Positions 1 to 7,454 of a DNA stretch of 9,606 nt are shown piece by piece. Source of the stretch: Gammaproteobacteria bacterium (GTDB taxonomy: Bacteria; Pseudomonadota; Gammaproteobacteria; Immundisolibacterales; Immundisolibacteraceae); NCBI GenBank assembly GCA_003526065.1, contig DQBD01000271.1:571-10176 (forward strand). Direction: 5' to 3'. The notes under the pieces are model-generated. The model did no database searches. It saw only the letters and a program-made list of their open reading frames with translations, and was not told the origin of the DNA. Position numbers and translations under genes: made by a program. The stretch's first letter is position 1. Every line of letters begins with the position of its first letter.

Positions 1-789
1 TGGCCGACCTGGTGGGCGCTGTGGCTGGCCAGCGGTGGCCTGCCGGACTGGCGCCTGCTGGCGGTGTTCACCGCCGGCGTGGTGAGCATGCGCTCGGCCG
101 GCTGCGCCATCAACGATTACCTGGACCGTGATTTCGACCGCCACGTGGCGCGCACGCGCCAGCGTCCGCTGGCGCGCGGCGCGTTGCGCCCGGTCGAAGC
201 GCTGGGTGTGTGCGTGGCGTTGCTGGTGGTGTCGTTGGCGCTGGTGCTGACCTTGAACCGGCGCACCCAGGAACTGGCGGTCATCGGTGCCCTGCTGGCG
301 CTGACCTATCCGCTCGGCAAGCGCCTGACGCACCTGCCGCAGGTGTATCTGGGGCTGGCCTTTGGCTGGGGCATTCCCATGGCGTTCGCCGCGGTGCAGG
401 ACAAGGTGCCGCCCATTGCCTGGCTGCTGCTGATTGCCAACGTGTTCTGGACCGTGGCGTACGACACCTTCTACGCCATGGCGGACCGTGCCGACGATGT
501 GCGGATCGGTGTCAAGTCGACGGCCATCCTGTTCGGCGATGACGACCGGCTGATCATCGGCGTGTTGCAGGCCAGCGCCCTGGCCACGCTGGCGCTGGTC
601 GGCTGGCAGGCGCGGTTGGGTGTGTGGTTCTTTGCCGGGCTCGGGCTGGCGGCGCTGACCGCCGCGCATCACCAGTACCTGGCACGCCACCGGGAACCGG
701 CGGCCTGCTTTCGCGCCTTTCTGGCCAACAACTGGTTCGGTGCCGCGGTGTTCGCCGGCATCGCCGTGCACTACGGAGTGTCGATGTGA
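1..789 (+). CDS. ubiA: 4-hydroxybenzoate polyprenyltransferase UbiA, 5'-truncated by window edge
   Basis: Integral membrane enzyme that transfers a polyprenyl chain to C3 of 4-hydroxybenzoate, the first membrane-bound step of ubiquinone synthesis. The frame is open from base 1, giving 262 visible residues. Compared with the 290-residue E. coli protein, as I remember it, about 29 N-terminal residues are missing, so the true start lies outside the window. Both Asp-rich, Mg-diphosphate-binding motifs of the UbiA superfamily are present: NDYLDRDFD (visible residues 38-46) and [12 protein letters not shown] (155-166). Hydrophobic segments fit membrane helices at about 67-85, 91-105, 114-132, 137-153, 185-201, 205-222 and 243-260. 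Stretches such as [15 protein letters not shown] and [11 protein letters not shown] match E. coli UbiA closely. The stop codon overlaps the ubiD start by 4 bases. A GTG at 64 could mimic a start, but UbiA homology continues upstream of it, so it is internal. The family assignment is very secure. Confidence 0.96.
   Translation, partial: WPTWWALWLASGGLPDWRLLAVFTAGVVSMRSAGCAINDYLDRDFDRHVARTRQRPLARGALRPVEALGVCVALLVVSLALVLTLNRRTQELAVIGALLALTYPLGKRLTHLPQVYLGLAFGWGIPMAFAAVQDKVPPIAWLLLIANVFWTVAYDTFYAMADRADDVRIGVKSTAILFGDDDRLIIGVLQASALATLALVGWQARLGVWFFAGLGLAALTAAHHQYLARHREPAACFRAFLANNWFGAAVFAGIAVHYGVSM
775..778 (+). promoter_or_regulatory. Shine-Dalgarno GGAG inside ubiA, fixing the ubiD start
   Basis: GGAG lies 7 bases upstream of the GTG at 786 and inside the last codons of ubiA. 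It supports GTG 786 over the more upstream possible starts in the same frame, which would lie within ubiA and add residues with no UbiD homology. Confidence 0.65.
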
Positions 790-2243
790 GTCGTGATCTG
801 CGGGCCTTCATCAGTCGCCTGGAGTCCCTGGGCGAACTGAAGCGGATCACGGTGCCGGTCGACCCGCGCCTTGAAATGACCGAGGTGTGCGACCGGGTGC
901 TGCGGGCGGGTGGGCCGGCCCTGCTGTTCGAGCGGCCGACCGGCCACCGTCTGCCGCTGCTGGCCAACCTGTTCGGTACCGTGCGGCGGGTGGCGCTGGG
1001 CTTGGGGCGCGAGACGCCGCAGGATCTGCGCGAGCTGGGTGAGCAGCTGGCCCTGCTGCGCGAGCCACAGCCGCCGCACGGCCTGCGCGAGGCGTGGCAG
1101 CAACTGCCAATCTATCGCCAGGCGCTGGCGATGCGCCCGCGCCGGGTGGGCAGCGGGCCGTGTCAGGATCAGGTCGTCGAGGGCGACGAGGTGGACCTGT
1201 CGCAGCTGCCGATCCAGACCTGCTGGCCGGACGACGCGGCGCCGCTGCTCAGCTGGGGGCTGGTGGTCACCCGCGGTCCGGACGGTGGGCGGCAGAACCT
1301 GGGGGTCTACCGTCAGCAGTTGCTGGGGCGCAATCGATTGATCATGCGCTGGCTGGCGCACCGTGGCGGGGCACTGGATTTTCAGGCCTGGCAGGCGGCG
1401 CGGCCGGGCGAGCCGTTTCCGGTGGCGGTGGTGATCGGCGCCGATCCGGCGACGCTGCTGGCAGCGGTGATGCCGATTCCCGACGCGCTGTCGGAGTACC
1501 AGTTTGCGGGGCTGTTGCGGGGCGAGCGCACCGAGCTGCTGGAAACGTCCAACGGGCTCGACGTGCCGGCGCGGGCGGAGATCGTGCTGGAAGGGGTGAT
1601 CATGCCCGGTGACGAGGCGCCGGAGGGGCCGTTCGGCGATCACACCGGTTACTACAACGAAACCGAGCGCCATCCGGTGCTGACGGTGCAGCGTCTGTCG
1701 CGGCGGCGCGACGCCATCTACCACAGCACCTACACCGGCCGGCCGCCGGACGAGCCGGCCATGCTGGGGGCGGCCCTTAACGAGCTGTTCGTGCCGTTGC
1801 TGCGCCGGCAGTTTCCGGAGGTGGTGGACTTCTACCTGCCGCCGGAGGGGTGTTCCTACCGGGTGGCGCTGGTGTCGATCCGCAAGCAGTATCCGGGGCA
1901 TGCTTCGCGGGTGATGTTTGGGGTGTGGTCGTACCTGAGGCAGTTTCTGTACACCAAGTTCATCGTCGTGGTGGACGACGACATCGACGTGCGCAGCTGG
2001 CAGGACGTGGTGTGGGCCATCAGTACCCGCGTCGATCCGGCGCGGGACCTGCTGCTGGCCGAGCGCACGCCGATCGACAGCCTCGATTTCGCCTCGCCGG
2101 TGGCGGGCCTGGGCTCGAAGATGGGCCTGGACGCCACCAACAAGTGGCCGGGCGAGACCGGCCGCGCATGGGGCCGGCCGATCACCATGCCGGCACAGGT
2201 CAAGGCGCGGGTAGACGCGCTGTGGGCGCAGTTGGGCCTGTGA
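786..2243 (+). CDS. ubiD: 3-polyprenyl-4-hydroxybenzoate decarboxylase UbiD
   Basis: Removes the carboxyl group from 3-polyprenyl-4-hydroxybenzoate to give 2-polyprenylphenol in ubiquinone synthesis. The family uses prenylated FMN made by UbiX plus Mn2+; no ubiX is in this window. The protein has 485 residues (E. coli UbiD has 497) and aligns with it from RDLRAF at the N-terminus to [13 protein letters not shown] near the C-terminus. Conserved cofactor-site segments are visible: TRGP (Arg163), the [11 protein letters not shown] segment from residue 169, and the acidic triad region with EIVLEG (Glu265), [11 protein letters not shown] (Glu280, Asp285). [12 protein letters not shown] and PPEGCSYR are also intact. 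The start is GTG at 786, overlapping the ubiA stop as GTGA with an SD in front, so translation is probably coupled to ubiA and the two genes are one transcription unit. The reading frame is unbroken. I infer function from strong family similarity. Confidence 0.97.
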   Translation: MSRDLRAFISRLESLGELKRITVPVDPRLEMTEVCDRVLRAGGPALLFERPTGHRLPLLANLFGTVRRVALGLGRETPQDLRELGEQLALLREPQPPHGLREAWQQLPIYRQALAMRPRRVGSGPCQDQVVEGDEVDLSQLPIQTCWPDDAAPLLSWGLVVTRGPDGGRQNLGVYRQQLLGRNRLIMRWLAHRGGALDFQAWQAARPGEPFPVAVVIGADPATLLAAVMPIPDALSEYQFAGLLRGERTELLETSNGLDVPARAEIVLEGVIMPGDEAPEGPFGDHTGYYNETERHPVLTVQRLSRRRDAIYHSTYTGRPPDEPAMLGAALNELFVPLLRRQFPEVVDFYLPPEGCSYRVALVSIRKQYPGHASRVMFGVWSYLRQFLYTKFIVVVDDDIDVRSWQDVVWAISTRVDPARDLLLAERTPIDSLDFASPVAGLGSKMGLDATNKWPGETGRAWGRPITMPAQVKARVDALWAQLGL

Positions 2244-2280
2244 GCGCGTCAACGACGGAGGGTCGCGGGTGACGGATGCG

Positions 2281-2286
2281 TATAAT
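2281..2286 (+). promoter_or_regulatory. Promoter -10 element for fabAB (TATAAT)
   Basis: A perfect TATAAT in an otherwise very GC-rich region, 38 bases after the ubiD stop. A start point near 2292-2294 would give a leader of about 50 bases before ATG 2343. I see no good -35 hexamer: the bases at 17-base spacing (2258-2263) read GAGGGT. A TG sits two bases upstream of the hexamer (2277-2278), which is one base off the extended -10 arrangement. Since FabA and FabB are commonly regulated by fatty-acid-sensing repressors in Gammaproteobacteria, an operator here would be expected, but I could not recognise a FabR or FadR site. No terminator separates ubiD from this site. Confidence 0.6.
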
Positions 2287-2342
2287 TGCGACATTTTGTG
2301 TACGGATGCATGGCGCAGTCAGCGGCGCGGCGTCCCCCAGCC

Positions 2343-2897
2343 ATGGACAAAACCGTGACAGAAACGTCCGCTCTGACGCAGCGCATCGAGTCGTTCGATT
2401 ACGAAGATCTTTTGCGCTGTGCGCGTGGGGAGCTGTTCGGCCCGGGTAACGCGCAGCTGCCCATGCCGCCGATGCTGATGTTCGATCGCATCGTCCAGAT
2501 CAGCGATCATGGCGGGCAGTACGGCCGCGGTGAGGTTCGGGCGGAGCTGGACGTGCGGCCGGATCTGTGGTTTTTCGGCTGCCATTTCGAAGGCGATCCG
2601 GTGATGCCCGGATGCCTGGGGCTGGACGCCATGTGGCAGCTGGTGGGCTTCTATCTGGGCTGGATCGGCGGGCCGGGCCGGGGTCGGGCGCTGGGCGCCG
2701 ATGAGGTCAAGTTCAGTGGGGAGGTGACGCCTGAGGCGCGTCTGGTCACCTACAACATCAACATGAAGCGTGTGATTCAGCGCAAGCTGTTCATGGGCAT
2801 TGCCGATGCCAGCATGGACGTGGACGGCAAGACCATCTATTCCGCCAGCGGGCTGCGGGTGGGTCTGTTCACCAACACTTTCGAGAGCACACCGTGA
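2343..2897 (+). CDS. fabA: 3-hydroxydecanoyl-ACP dehydratase/isomerase FabA
   Basis: Cytoplasmic hot-dog-fold enzyme that dehydrates 3-hydroxydecanoyl-ACP and isomerises the trans-2 product to cis-3-decenoyl-ACP, the branch point for unsaturated fatty acids. With ATG 2343 the protein has 184 residues (E. coli FabA 172). The signature [19 protein letters not shown] contains the catalytic His81 and Asp95, equivalent to E. coli His70 and Asp84. [16 protein letters not shown] and EVKFSG are conserved. The start is uncertain: TTG 2286, GTG 2298 and ATG 2310 are in the same frame upstream, and none of the candidates has a strong Shine-Dalgarno sequence. TTG 2286 overlaps the -10 box and so cannot be used from that promoter. 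ATG 2343 gives the best fit to family length. The gene ends in a 4-base overlap with fabB. Identity is secure, the start less so. Confidence 0.95.
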   Translation: MDKTVTETSALTQRIESFDYEDLLRCARGELFGPGNAQLPMPPMLMFDRIVQISDHGGQYGRGEVRAELDVRPDLWFFGCHFEGDPVMPGCLGLDAMWQLVGFYLGWIGGPGRGRALGADEVKFSGEVTPEARLVTYNINMKRVIQRKLFMGIADASMDVDGKTIYSASGLRVGLFTNTFESTP

Positions 2898-4114
2898 GAC
2901 GTGTCGTCATCACCGGGCTGGGCATCGTGTCCAGCATCGGCGTCAATCAGGCGCAGGTCGCTGATTCCCTGCGACAGGTTCGTTCCGGCATCGAGTTCAG
3001 CGAGGAATACCGTGATCTGGGTTTTCGCAGCCAGGTACACGGACCGCTGCGCATCAATACCGAGGAGCACATCGACCGCAAGTTGTTGCGCTTCATGGGT
3101 GATGCCGCCGCCTATGCCCACATTGCCATGGCGGAGGCCATTGCCGACGCGGGCCTGAGCGAGGCAGAGGTATCGAATGTGCGCACCGGGCTGGTAGCCG
3201 GCTCCGGTGGCGCCTCTACCGCCAACACCGTGCTGGCGGCGGACACGCTGCGCGAGAAAGGCGCTCGCCGGGTGGGTCCGTACATGGTGCCGCGCACCAT
3301 GTCGAGCACGGTGGCGGCGTGTCTGGGTACGGCCTACAAGATCAAGGGCGTTGGCTATTCCATCTCGTCCGCCTGTGCCACGTCGGCCCATTGCATCGGC
3401 AATGCCGCCGAGCTGATTCAGGCCGGCAAGCAGGACGTGGTGTTTGCCGGCGGTGGCGAGGAGCTGCACTGGAGCGAATCGGTGCTGTTCGACGGCATGG
3501 GCGCCCTGTCGTCGGCGTACAACGATCGCGCGGCGGTGGCGTCGCGCGCGTACGACGCCGACCGCGACGGCTTTGTCATTTCCGGTGGCGGCGGCATCGT
3601 CGTGGTCGAGGCGCTGGAGCACGCCCTGGCGCGTGGTGCCAAGATCTATGCGGAACTGGTCGGCTACGGCGCCACGTCCGATGGTTTCGACATGGTGCAG
3701 CCGTCCGGTGAGGGCGCGGTGCGCTGCATGCAGCAGGCGTTGGGTGACATCCCGCTGGCCGAGGTCGATTACCTGAACACCCACGGCACCAGCACGCCGG
3801 TGGGCGATGCGCGCGAACTCGACGCGGTGCGTCAGGTATTCGGTGACCAGGTGCCGGCGTTCAGCTCCACCAAGTCCCTGACCGGTCACTCGCTGGGCGC
3901 CGCCGGCGTGCACGAGGCCATCTACAGCCTGCTGATGATGCACGGCGGCTTCATCTGTCCGTCGGCGCACATCGAGCGCCTGGACCCCGCGGTCGAGGGC
4001 CTGCCGCTGGTGCGCGAACTGCGCAGCGACGCGCGGCTGGACACGGTGATGTCGAACAGCTTCGGCTTCGGCGGTACCAACGCCACCCTGGTGCTGCGCC
4101 GCTACAACGGCTGA
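2894..4114 (+). CDS. fabB: Beta-ketoacyl-ACP synthase I FabB
   Basis: Condenses malonyl-ACP with acyl-ACP and is required to elongate the cis-3-decenoyl-ACP made by FabA, so the two genes supply unsaturated membrane lipids together. The product has 406 residues, the same length as E. coli FabB. The thiolase-fold active site is complete: Cys161 in [12 protein letters not shown], His297 in [11 protein letters not shown], Lys327 and His332 in [14 protein letters not shown]. The closing [14 protein letters not shown] motif is intact. The [12 protein letters not shown] and [10 protein letters not shown] stretches favour FabB over FabF. The start is GTG 2894, overlapping the fabA stop as GTGA; a weak GAGAG lies 6 bases upstream and there is no other start near the conserved [10 protein letters not shown]-terminus, so coupling to fabA translation is likely. 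A strong terminator follows 18 bases downstream of the stop. Confidence 0.97.
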   Translation: MRRVVITGLGIVSSIGVNQAQVADSLRQVRSGIEFSEEYRDLGFRSQVHGPLRINTEEHIDRKLLRFMGDAAAYAHIAMAEAIADAGLSEAEVSNVRTGLVAGSGGASTANTVLAADTLREKGARRVGPYMVPRTMSSTVAACLGTAYKIKGVGYSISSACATSAHCIGNAAELIQAGKQDVVFAGGGEELHWSESVLFDGMGALSSAYNDRAAVASRAYDADRDGFVISGGGGIVVVEALEHALARGAKIYAELVGYGATSDGFDMVQPSGEGAVRCMQQALGDIPLAEVDYLNTHGTSTPVGDARELDAVRQVFGDQVPAFSSTKSLTGHSLGAAGVHEAIYSLLMMHGGFICPSAHIERLDPAVEGLPLVRELRSDARLDTVMSNSFGFGGTNATLVLRRYNG

Positions 4115-4132
4115 CCGACGGCGCTCGGGTAC

Positions 4133-4175
4133 AAAAAAGGCGGGACTGGGGTCATCCAGTCCCGCCTTTTTCTTT
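4133..4175. terminator. Bidirectional intrinsic terminator between fabB and the cytochrome gene
   Basis: An 11-bp perfect stem, GGCGGGACTGG (4139-4149) with CCAGTCCCGCC (4156-4166), closes a 6-base loop. It is followed by TTTTTCTTT on the + strand and preceded by AAAAAA (4133-4138), which gives a U tract to transcripts from the minus strand. It lies between two converging genes (stops at 4114 and 4191), so it can end both. Confidence 0.93.
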
Positions 4176-4190
4176 AGGGGTGTCGCGGGC

Positions 4191-4697
4191 TTACGGCTGC
4201 GACTGGGACACCATGTGGTCGACGGCGGCCTTGACCTGCTCGTCGCTCAGGTTCATGAAGCCACCCTTCGGCGGCATGGCGCGGATGCCTTGCAGCGAGT
4301 GCTGGTACAGCACGTCGATGCCCTGGGCGAGGCGCGATTCCCACGCGGCGGTGTCGCCAAGCTTCGGTGCGCCGGCCACGCCGGTGGCATGGCACGAGAA
4401 GCAGGCCTGCTGGTAGACGGCGGCGCCATCGACGGGACCGGTGTCTTCTGCCGCGGCGGTGGCGGCTGCGCCGGTGGCCGGGCTGCCGTTCTCGCCGCCG
4501 ACATACACCTCGCCCACGGGCTGGATGCGGGCATCCGCCAGGGCGGCAATGGTGGGGTCGATGGCGGTCGGGCGGCTGGTGTTGACCAGGTACACGGCCA
4601 GGCCGGCCAGCACGAAGGTCAGGGCGACCAGGGACAGCAGGACAACGGTGAAGGCGCTGGCCGAATTGTCACTGGTCGGGCTGGAATGGGCGTTCAC
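4191..4697 (-). CDS. Membrane-anchored cytochrome c5-family protein
   Basis: Small electron-transfer protein with one c-type heme. The 168 residues comprise a short N-terminal tail, one hydrophobic segment at about 17-38 that should act as an uncleaved anchor or signal, an Ala/Gly-rich linker (about 70-92), and a C-terminal cytochrome c domain. The heme site is CFSCH (Cys99, Cys102, His103), and Met141 in AMPPKGG is the expected sixth ligand. [14 protein letters not shown] and [13 protein letters not shown] are typical of the cytochrome c5 family. The heme domain should face the periplasm. The start is GTG at 4697, with AGGAG 5 bases upstream. Its partner is not shown by context: the neighbours are fabB (convergent) and a tRNA gene. 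The family is secure, the electron donor and acceptor unknown. It could serve a terminal oxidase branch, but nothing here demonstrates that. Confidence 0.9.
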   Translation of the reverse strand: MNAHSSPTSDNSASAFTVVLLSLVALTFVLAGLAVYLVNTSRPTAIDPTIAALADARIQPVGEVYVGGENGSPATGAAATAAAEDTGPVDGAAVYQQACFSCHATGVAGAPKLGDTAAWESRLAQGIDVLYQHSLQGIRAMPPKGGFMNLSDEQVKAAVDHMVSQSQP

Positions 4698-4768
4698 GAG
4701 GACTCCTAACGACGTAGCGTGTTGATAACGAGGGGCGCAGGGGGAGTGCTGCCGGGCAGCGACCGCGA

Positions 4769-4774
4769 ATTATA
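4769..4774 (-). promoter_or_regulatory. Promoter -10 element for the cytochrome gene (TATAAT, minus strand)
   Basis: The + strand reads ATTATA, which is a perfect TATAAT on the minus strand, 71 bases upstream of the GTG start at 4697. A start point near 4762 would place a small GCTGCC/GGCAGC inverted repeat (4748-4760) at the very 5' end of the mRNA. No recognisable -35 hexamer lies at 16-18 base spacing, where the sequence is GC-rich. Confidence 0.55.
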
Positions 4775-4830
4775 ACGGTCCCCAGCGCGCGCCGGCTCGG
4801 TTCGGGGTGGCCCAGGGGGTGAAGACATCC

Positions 4831-4839
4831 TGCTAAACT
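4831..4839 (+). promoter_or_regulatory. Probable extended -10 promoter of tRNA-Arg
   Basis: TGCTAAACT matches the extended -10 form (TG, one base, then a hexamer agreeing with TATAAT at four positions). It ends 9 bases before the mature tRNA. The bases between (ACGCGGCCT) are GC-rich, as in the discriminators of growth-rate-controlled stable RNA promoters. No -35 match is visible at 17-base spacing. Confidence 0.45.
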
Positions 4840-4848
4840 ACGCGGCCT

Positions 4849-4925
4849 GCGCCCGTAGCTCAGCTGGATAGAGTACCGCCCTCCGAAGGCGGGGGTCAGA
4901 GGTTCGAATCCTCTCGGGCGCGCCA
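4849..4925 (+). tRNA. tRNA-Arg (anticodon CCG)
   Basis: Complete 77-base cloverleaf with encoded CCA. The acceptor stem pairs GCGCCCG (4849-4855) with CGGGCGC (4915-4921), followed by discriminator G and CCA (4923-4925). The D stem is GCTC/GAGT, the anticodon stem CCGCC/GGCGG (4876-4880 with 4888-4892), and the loop CTCCGAA with anticodon CCG at 4883-4885. The T stem AGAGG/CCTCT encloses TTCGAAT. It reads the CGG arginine codon, which fits a GC-rich genome. No clear terminator follows before gcvPB. Confidence 0.97.
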
Positions 4926-5002
4926 CCTTCACCGGCTGTGTTCGTTGCGCCGCTGGCACGAGTTGCTGCGCCATGATTGCCGCTTAACGTCCTGCTGCAC
5001 GC

Positions 5003-6448
5003 ATGCTGATCTTCAATCAGTCACTTTCCGGTCGTGCCAACGGCACGCAGGTGGCGCCGGCACCGGCCCCCGACGATCTGCCCGCCGGGCTGCTGCGGGC
5101 CGATGTGCCGCCGCTGCCGCAGGTGTCCGAGCTGCAGGCGGTGCGTCACTACACGCGCCTGTCGCAGAAGAATTTCTCGATCGACACGCATTTCTACCCG
5201 CTCGGGTCGTGCACCATGAAGTACAACCCGCGGGCCGCCAATGAGCTGGCCCTGTGGCCGGTGTTGCGCGATCGTCACCCGCTGGCGCCGGCCACCACCG
5301 GGCAGGGATTTCTGGCCTGCCTGTGGGAGTTGCAGGAAATCCTGGCGGCCGCCACCGGCATGGCCGGCGTGTCGCTGACCCCGCTGGCCGGTGCCCAGGG
5401 CGAGCTGGCCGGCATCGCCATGATCGAGGCCTACCACCGCTCCCGCGGTGACACGGCGCGACGCGAGATTCTGGTGCCGGACGCGGCACACGGCACCAAT
5501 CCGGCCACGGCCGTGATGTGCGGCTACGCGGTGCGGGAGATCCCGACCGATGCCGAGGGCGACGTCGACCTTGACGCGCTGCGCGCGGCGGTCGGCCCGC
5601 ACACGGCGGGACTGATGCTGACCAATCCGTCTACCCTGGGGGTGTTCGAGCGGCGGATCGGCGAGATACAACGCGTCGTGCACGAGGCGGGTGGCCTGCT
5701 GTATTACGACGGCGCCAACCTGAATGCCATCCTGGGACATGCCCGGCCCGGCGACATGGGCTTCGACGTGGTGCACCTGAACCTGCACAAGACCTTCGCC
5801 ACGCCGCATGGCGGCGGTGGGCCCGGGGCCGGGCCGGTGGGCGTCAGCGAGCGCCTGCTGCCGTTCCTGCCGGTGCCCATGGTGGCGCGCGACGGCGACC
5901 GGTATCACTGGCTCACCGAGGCCGAGCGGCCGCAGAGCATCGGCCGCCTGTCGGCGTTCGCCGGCAATGCCGGCATCCTGCTGCGGGCCTGGGTGTATGT
6001 GCGCCTGCTCGGGCGCGACGGGCTGCGACGGGTGGCCGAGTTCGCCACCCTGAATGCCGCCTACCTGCAGGCTCGCCTGCGCGAGGCCGGATTCGAGCTG
6101 GCCTACCCGAACCGGCGGGCCAGTCATGAGTTCATCGTCACCCTGCGCCGGCACAAGCAGGAACTGGGCGTGACCGCGCTGGATGTCGCCAAGCGGCTGC
6201 TCGACTACGGCTATCACGCGCCGACCGTGTATTTTCCGTTGCTGGTGCCCGAGTGCCTGCTGATAGAGCCGACCGAGACCGAGTCACGTGACATGCTGGA
6301 CGGCTTCGTGGCGGCGCTGGTCGGCATCGCCCGCGAGGCCGCCGAGCAGCCGCAGTTGCTGCACGACGCGCCGCACACGCTGCCGGTGCGCCGCCTGGAC
6401 GAGGTGCGCGCGGCGCGTCAGCCGGACCTGGCCTGGCGGCCGGCCTGA
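5003..6448 (+). CDS. gcvPB: Glycine dehydrogenase (decarboxylating) subunit 2, GcvPB
   Basis: C-terminal half of the split P-protein of the glycine cleavage system. With subunit 1 (GcvPA), GcvH, GcvT and lipoamide dehydrogenase it decarboxylates glycine and passes the aminomethyl group on, giving NADH and methylene-tetrahydrofolate. The 481 residues are of normal length for this subunit. [33 protein letters not shown] and [12 protein letters not shown] are hallmark stretches; the PLP-binding lysine is Lys263 in [17 protein letters not shown]. The N-terminus [11 protein letters not shown] matches the usual GcvPB beginning, which supports ATG 5003 despite the lack of a clear Shine-Dalgarno sequence. 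The gene begins 77 bases after the tRNA; I see no convincing promoter in that gap, so read-through from the tRNA promoter is possible. gcvPA is not beside it and must be elsewhere if the enzyme is functional. Confidence 0.95.
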   Translation: MLIFNQSLSGRANGTQVAPAPAPDDLPAGLLRADVPPLPQVSELQAVRHYTRLSQKNFSIDTHFYPLGSCTMKYNPRAANELALWPVLRDRHPLAPATTGQGFLACLWELQEILAAATGMAGVSLTPLAGAQGELAGIAMIEAYHRSRGDTARREILVPDAAHGTNPATAVMCGYAVREIPTDAEGDVDLDALRAAVGPHTAGLMLTNPSTLGVFERRIGEIQRVVHEAGGLLYYDGANLNAILGHARPGDMGFDVVHLNLHKTFATPHGGGGPGAGPVGVSERLLPFLPVPMVARDGDRYHWLTEAERPQSIGRLSAFAGNAGILLRAWVYVRLLGRDGLRRVAEFATLNAAYLQARLREAGFELAYPNRRASHEFIVTLRRHKQELGVTALDVAKRLLDYGYHAPTVYFPLLVPECLLIEPTETESRDMLDGFVAALVGIAREAAEQPQLLHDAPHTLPVRRLDEVRAARQPDLAWRPA

Positions 6449-6462
6449 CTCACGCCCACGAA

Positions 6463-6468
6463 AAGGAG
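6463..6468 (+). promoter_or_regulatory. Strong Shine-Dalgarno of the PfkB-family kinase
   Basis: AAGGAG, 7 bases before GTG 6476. It is the best ribosome-binding site in the window and decides the GTG start of the kinase; it lies in the 27-base gap after gcvPB. Confidence 0.8.
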
Positions 6469-6475
6469 ACCTGCC

Positions 6476-7408
6476 GTGCGGGCACTGATCTGCGGCTCGA
6501 TGGCCTACGACACCATCATGGTGTTTCAGGACCGCTTCAAGAATCACATCCTGCCGGATCAGGTGCACATCCTGAACGTGTCGTTCCTGGTGCCGGAGAT
6601 GCGGCGCGAGTTCGGCGGCTGTGCCGGGAACATCGCCTATAACCTGAAACTGCTCGGCGGCGAGCCGGTGCCGATGGCCACCGTGGGTGAGGACTTCGGT
6701 CCGTATCGCGACTGGCTGGATCGCCACGGTATCGACCGCAGCCACGTGATGCAGGTGCCTGGCAGCTACACCGGCCAGGCCTTCATCACCACCGATCTGG
6801 ACGACAACCAGATCACGGCCTTTCATCCCGGCGCCATGAACGAGGCGCACCGCAATTCGGTGGCCGACGCCGGGGCGGTGGACATCGGCATCGTGGCGCC
6901 GGACGGCCGAGAGGGCATGCTGCAGCACGCGCGCGAGTTTGCCGAGGGCGGCGTGCCGTTCATCTTCGATCCGGGCCAGGGATTGCCGCTGTTCGGCAAG
7001 GCCGAACTGCTGGAGTTCATCCAGCAGGCAACCTGGATCACCGCCAACGACTACGAAATCGAGATGCTGCAGGCACGCACCGGGCTGTCCGCCGGCGACA
7101 TCGCCAAGCGCGTCGAGGCCCTGATCATCACCCGCGGCAGCAAGGGTTCGAGCATCTACACCGGCGGCCACCGCATCGACATCCCGTCGGTCAAGACGGC
7201 CGCTGTCAACGACCCCACCGGCTGCGGCGATGCGTACCGCGCCGGCCTGCTGTACGGCCTGTTGCACGAGCTGGACTGGCCCGTCACCGGGCGCATCGCC
7301 TCGCTCATGGGCGGGATCAAGATCGAGCACCACGGCACACAGAACCACCATTTCACGCGCGAGCAGTTCGAGCAGCGCTTCATCGCCGAGTTCGGCCACG
7401 GATTCTGA
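6476..7408 (+). CDS. PfkB-family kinase, probable adenosine kinase
   Basis: Ribokinase-fold sugar or nucleoside kinase of 310 residues. The N-terminal substrate-side glycine motif is EFGGCAGNIAYNL (from residue 46), and the C-terminal PfkB signature is NDPTGCGDAYRAG, with the catalytic base Asp252 and anion hole GCGD. DPGQGLP, ITANDYEIEML and IITRGSKGS are also typical of the fold. The signature has Pro-Thr-Gly-Cys where ribokinases usually have Thr-x-Gly-Ala. From recall, this compact type, with LICGSMAYDTIM at the N-terminus, is often annotated as adenosine kinase in Proteobacteria, which would recycle adenosine released from S-adenosylhomocysteine to AMP. That substrate is an inference; ribose or another nucleoside is possible. 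It follows gcvPB by 27 bases, so co-transcription is likely. GTG start with a strong SD. Confidence 0.85.
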   Translation: MRALICGSMAYDTIMVFQDRFKNHILPDQVHILNVSFLVPEMRREFGGCAGNIAYNLKLLGGEPVPMATVGEDFGPYRDWLDRHGIDRSHVMQVPGSYTGQAFITTDLDDNQITAFHPGAMNEAHRNSVADAGAVDIGIVAPDGREGMLQHAREFAEGGVPFIFDPGQGLPLFGKAELLEFIQQATWITANDYEIEMLQARTGLSAGDIAKRVEALIITRGSKGSSIYTGGHRIDIPSVKTAAVNDPTGCGDAYRAGLLYGLLHELDWPVTGRIASLMGGIKIEHHGTQNHHFTREQFEQRFIAEFGHGF

Positions 7409-7445
7409 TCATGCCGTGGCCGACGGGCGTGCCCCACCTGTCGCC

Positions 7446-7450
7446 GGAGG
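7446..7450 (+). promoter_or_regulatory. Shine-Dalgarno fixing the ArsC-like start
   Basis: GGAGG, 4 bases upstream of ATG 7455. The frame is open further upstream through the end of the kinase gene, but only from this ATG does the family homology begin, so this site sets the start. Confidence 0.65.
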
Positions 7451-7454
7451 TTCC

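Noticed and set aside
771..2294. Long minus-strand open frame of 507 codons opposite ubiD
   Set aside because: It mirrors the ubiD coding frame, is rich in Arg, His, Gln and Pro, shows no family motif, and ubiD is unmistakable. GC-rich codon use removes stops from the opposite strand.
2837..3970. Minus-strand open frame of 377 codons opposite fabB
   Set aside because: Same composition effect; no recognisable domain and full overlap with an intact fabB.
4849..4925. tRNA-Arg as an integration site for a mobile element
   Set aside because: No integrase gene follows and I found no direct repeat of the tRNA 3' end in the window; the neighbours are housekeeping genes.
4669..4974. Minus-strand frame across the tRNA encoding a [23 protein letters not shown] peptide
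   Set aside because: This peptide is the well-known spurious translation of the antisense strand of tRNA genes; the tRNA-Arg cloverleaf explains it.
4926..5002. Glycine riboswitch upstream of gcvPB
   Set aside because: The 77-base gap is too short for a tandem glycine riboswitch and I see no matching paired core in it.
5021..7399. Minus-strand open frames of about 398 and 371 codons opposite gcvPB and the kinase
   Set aside because: Composition shadows without motifs; the + strand genes carry complete catalytic signatures.
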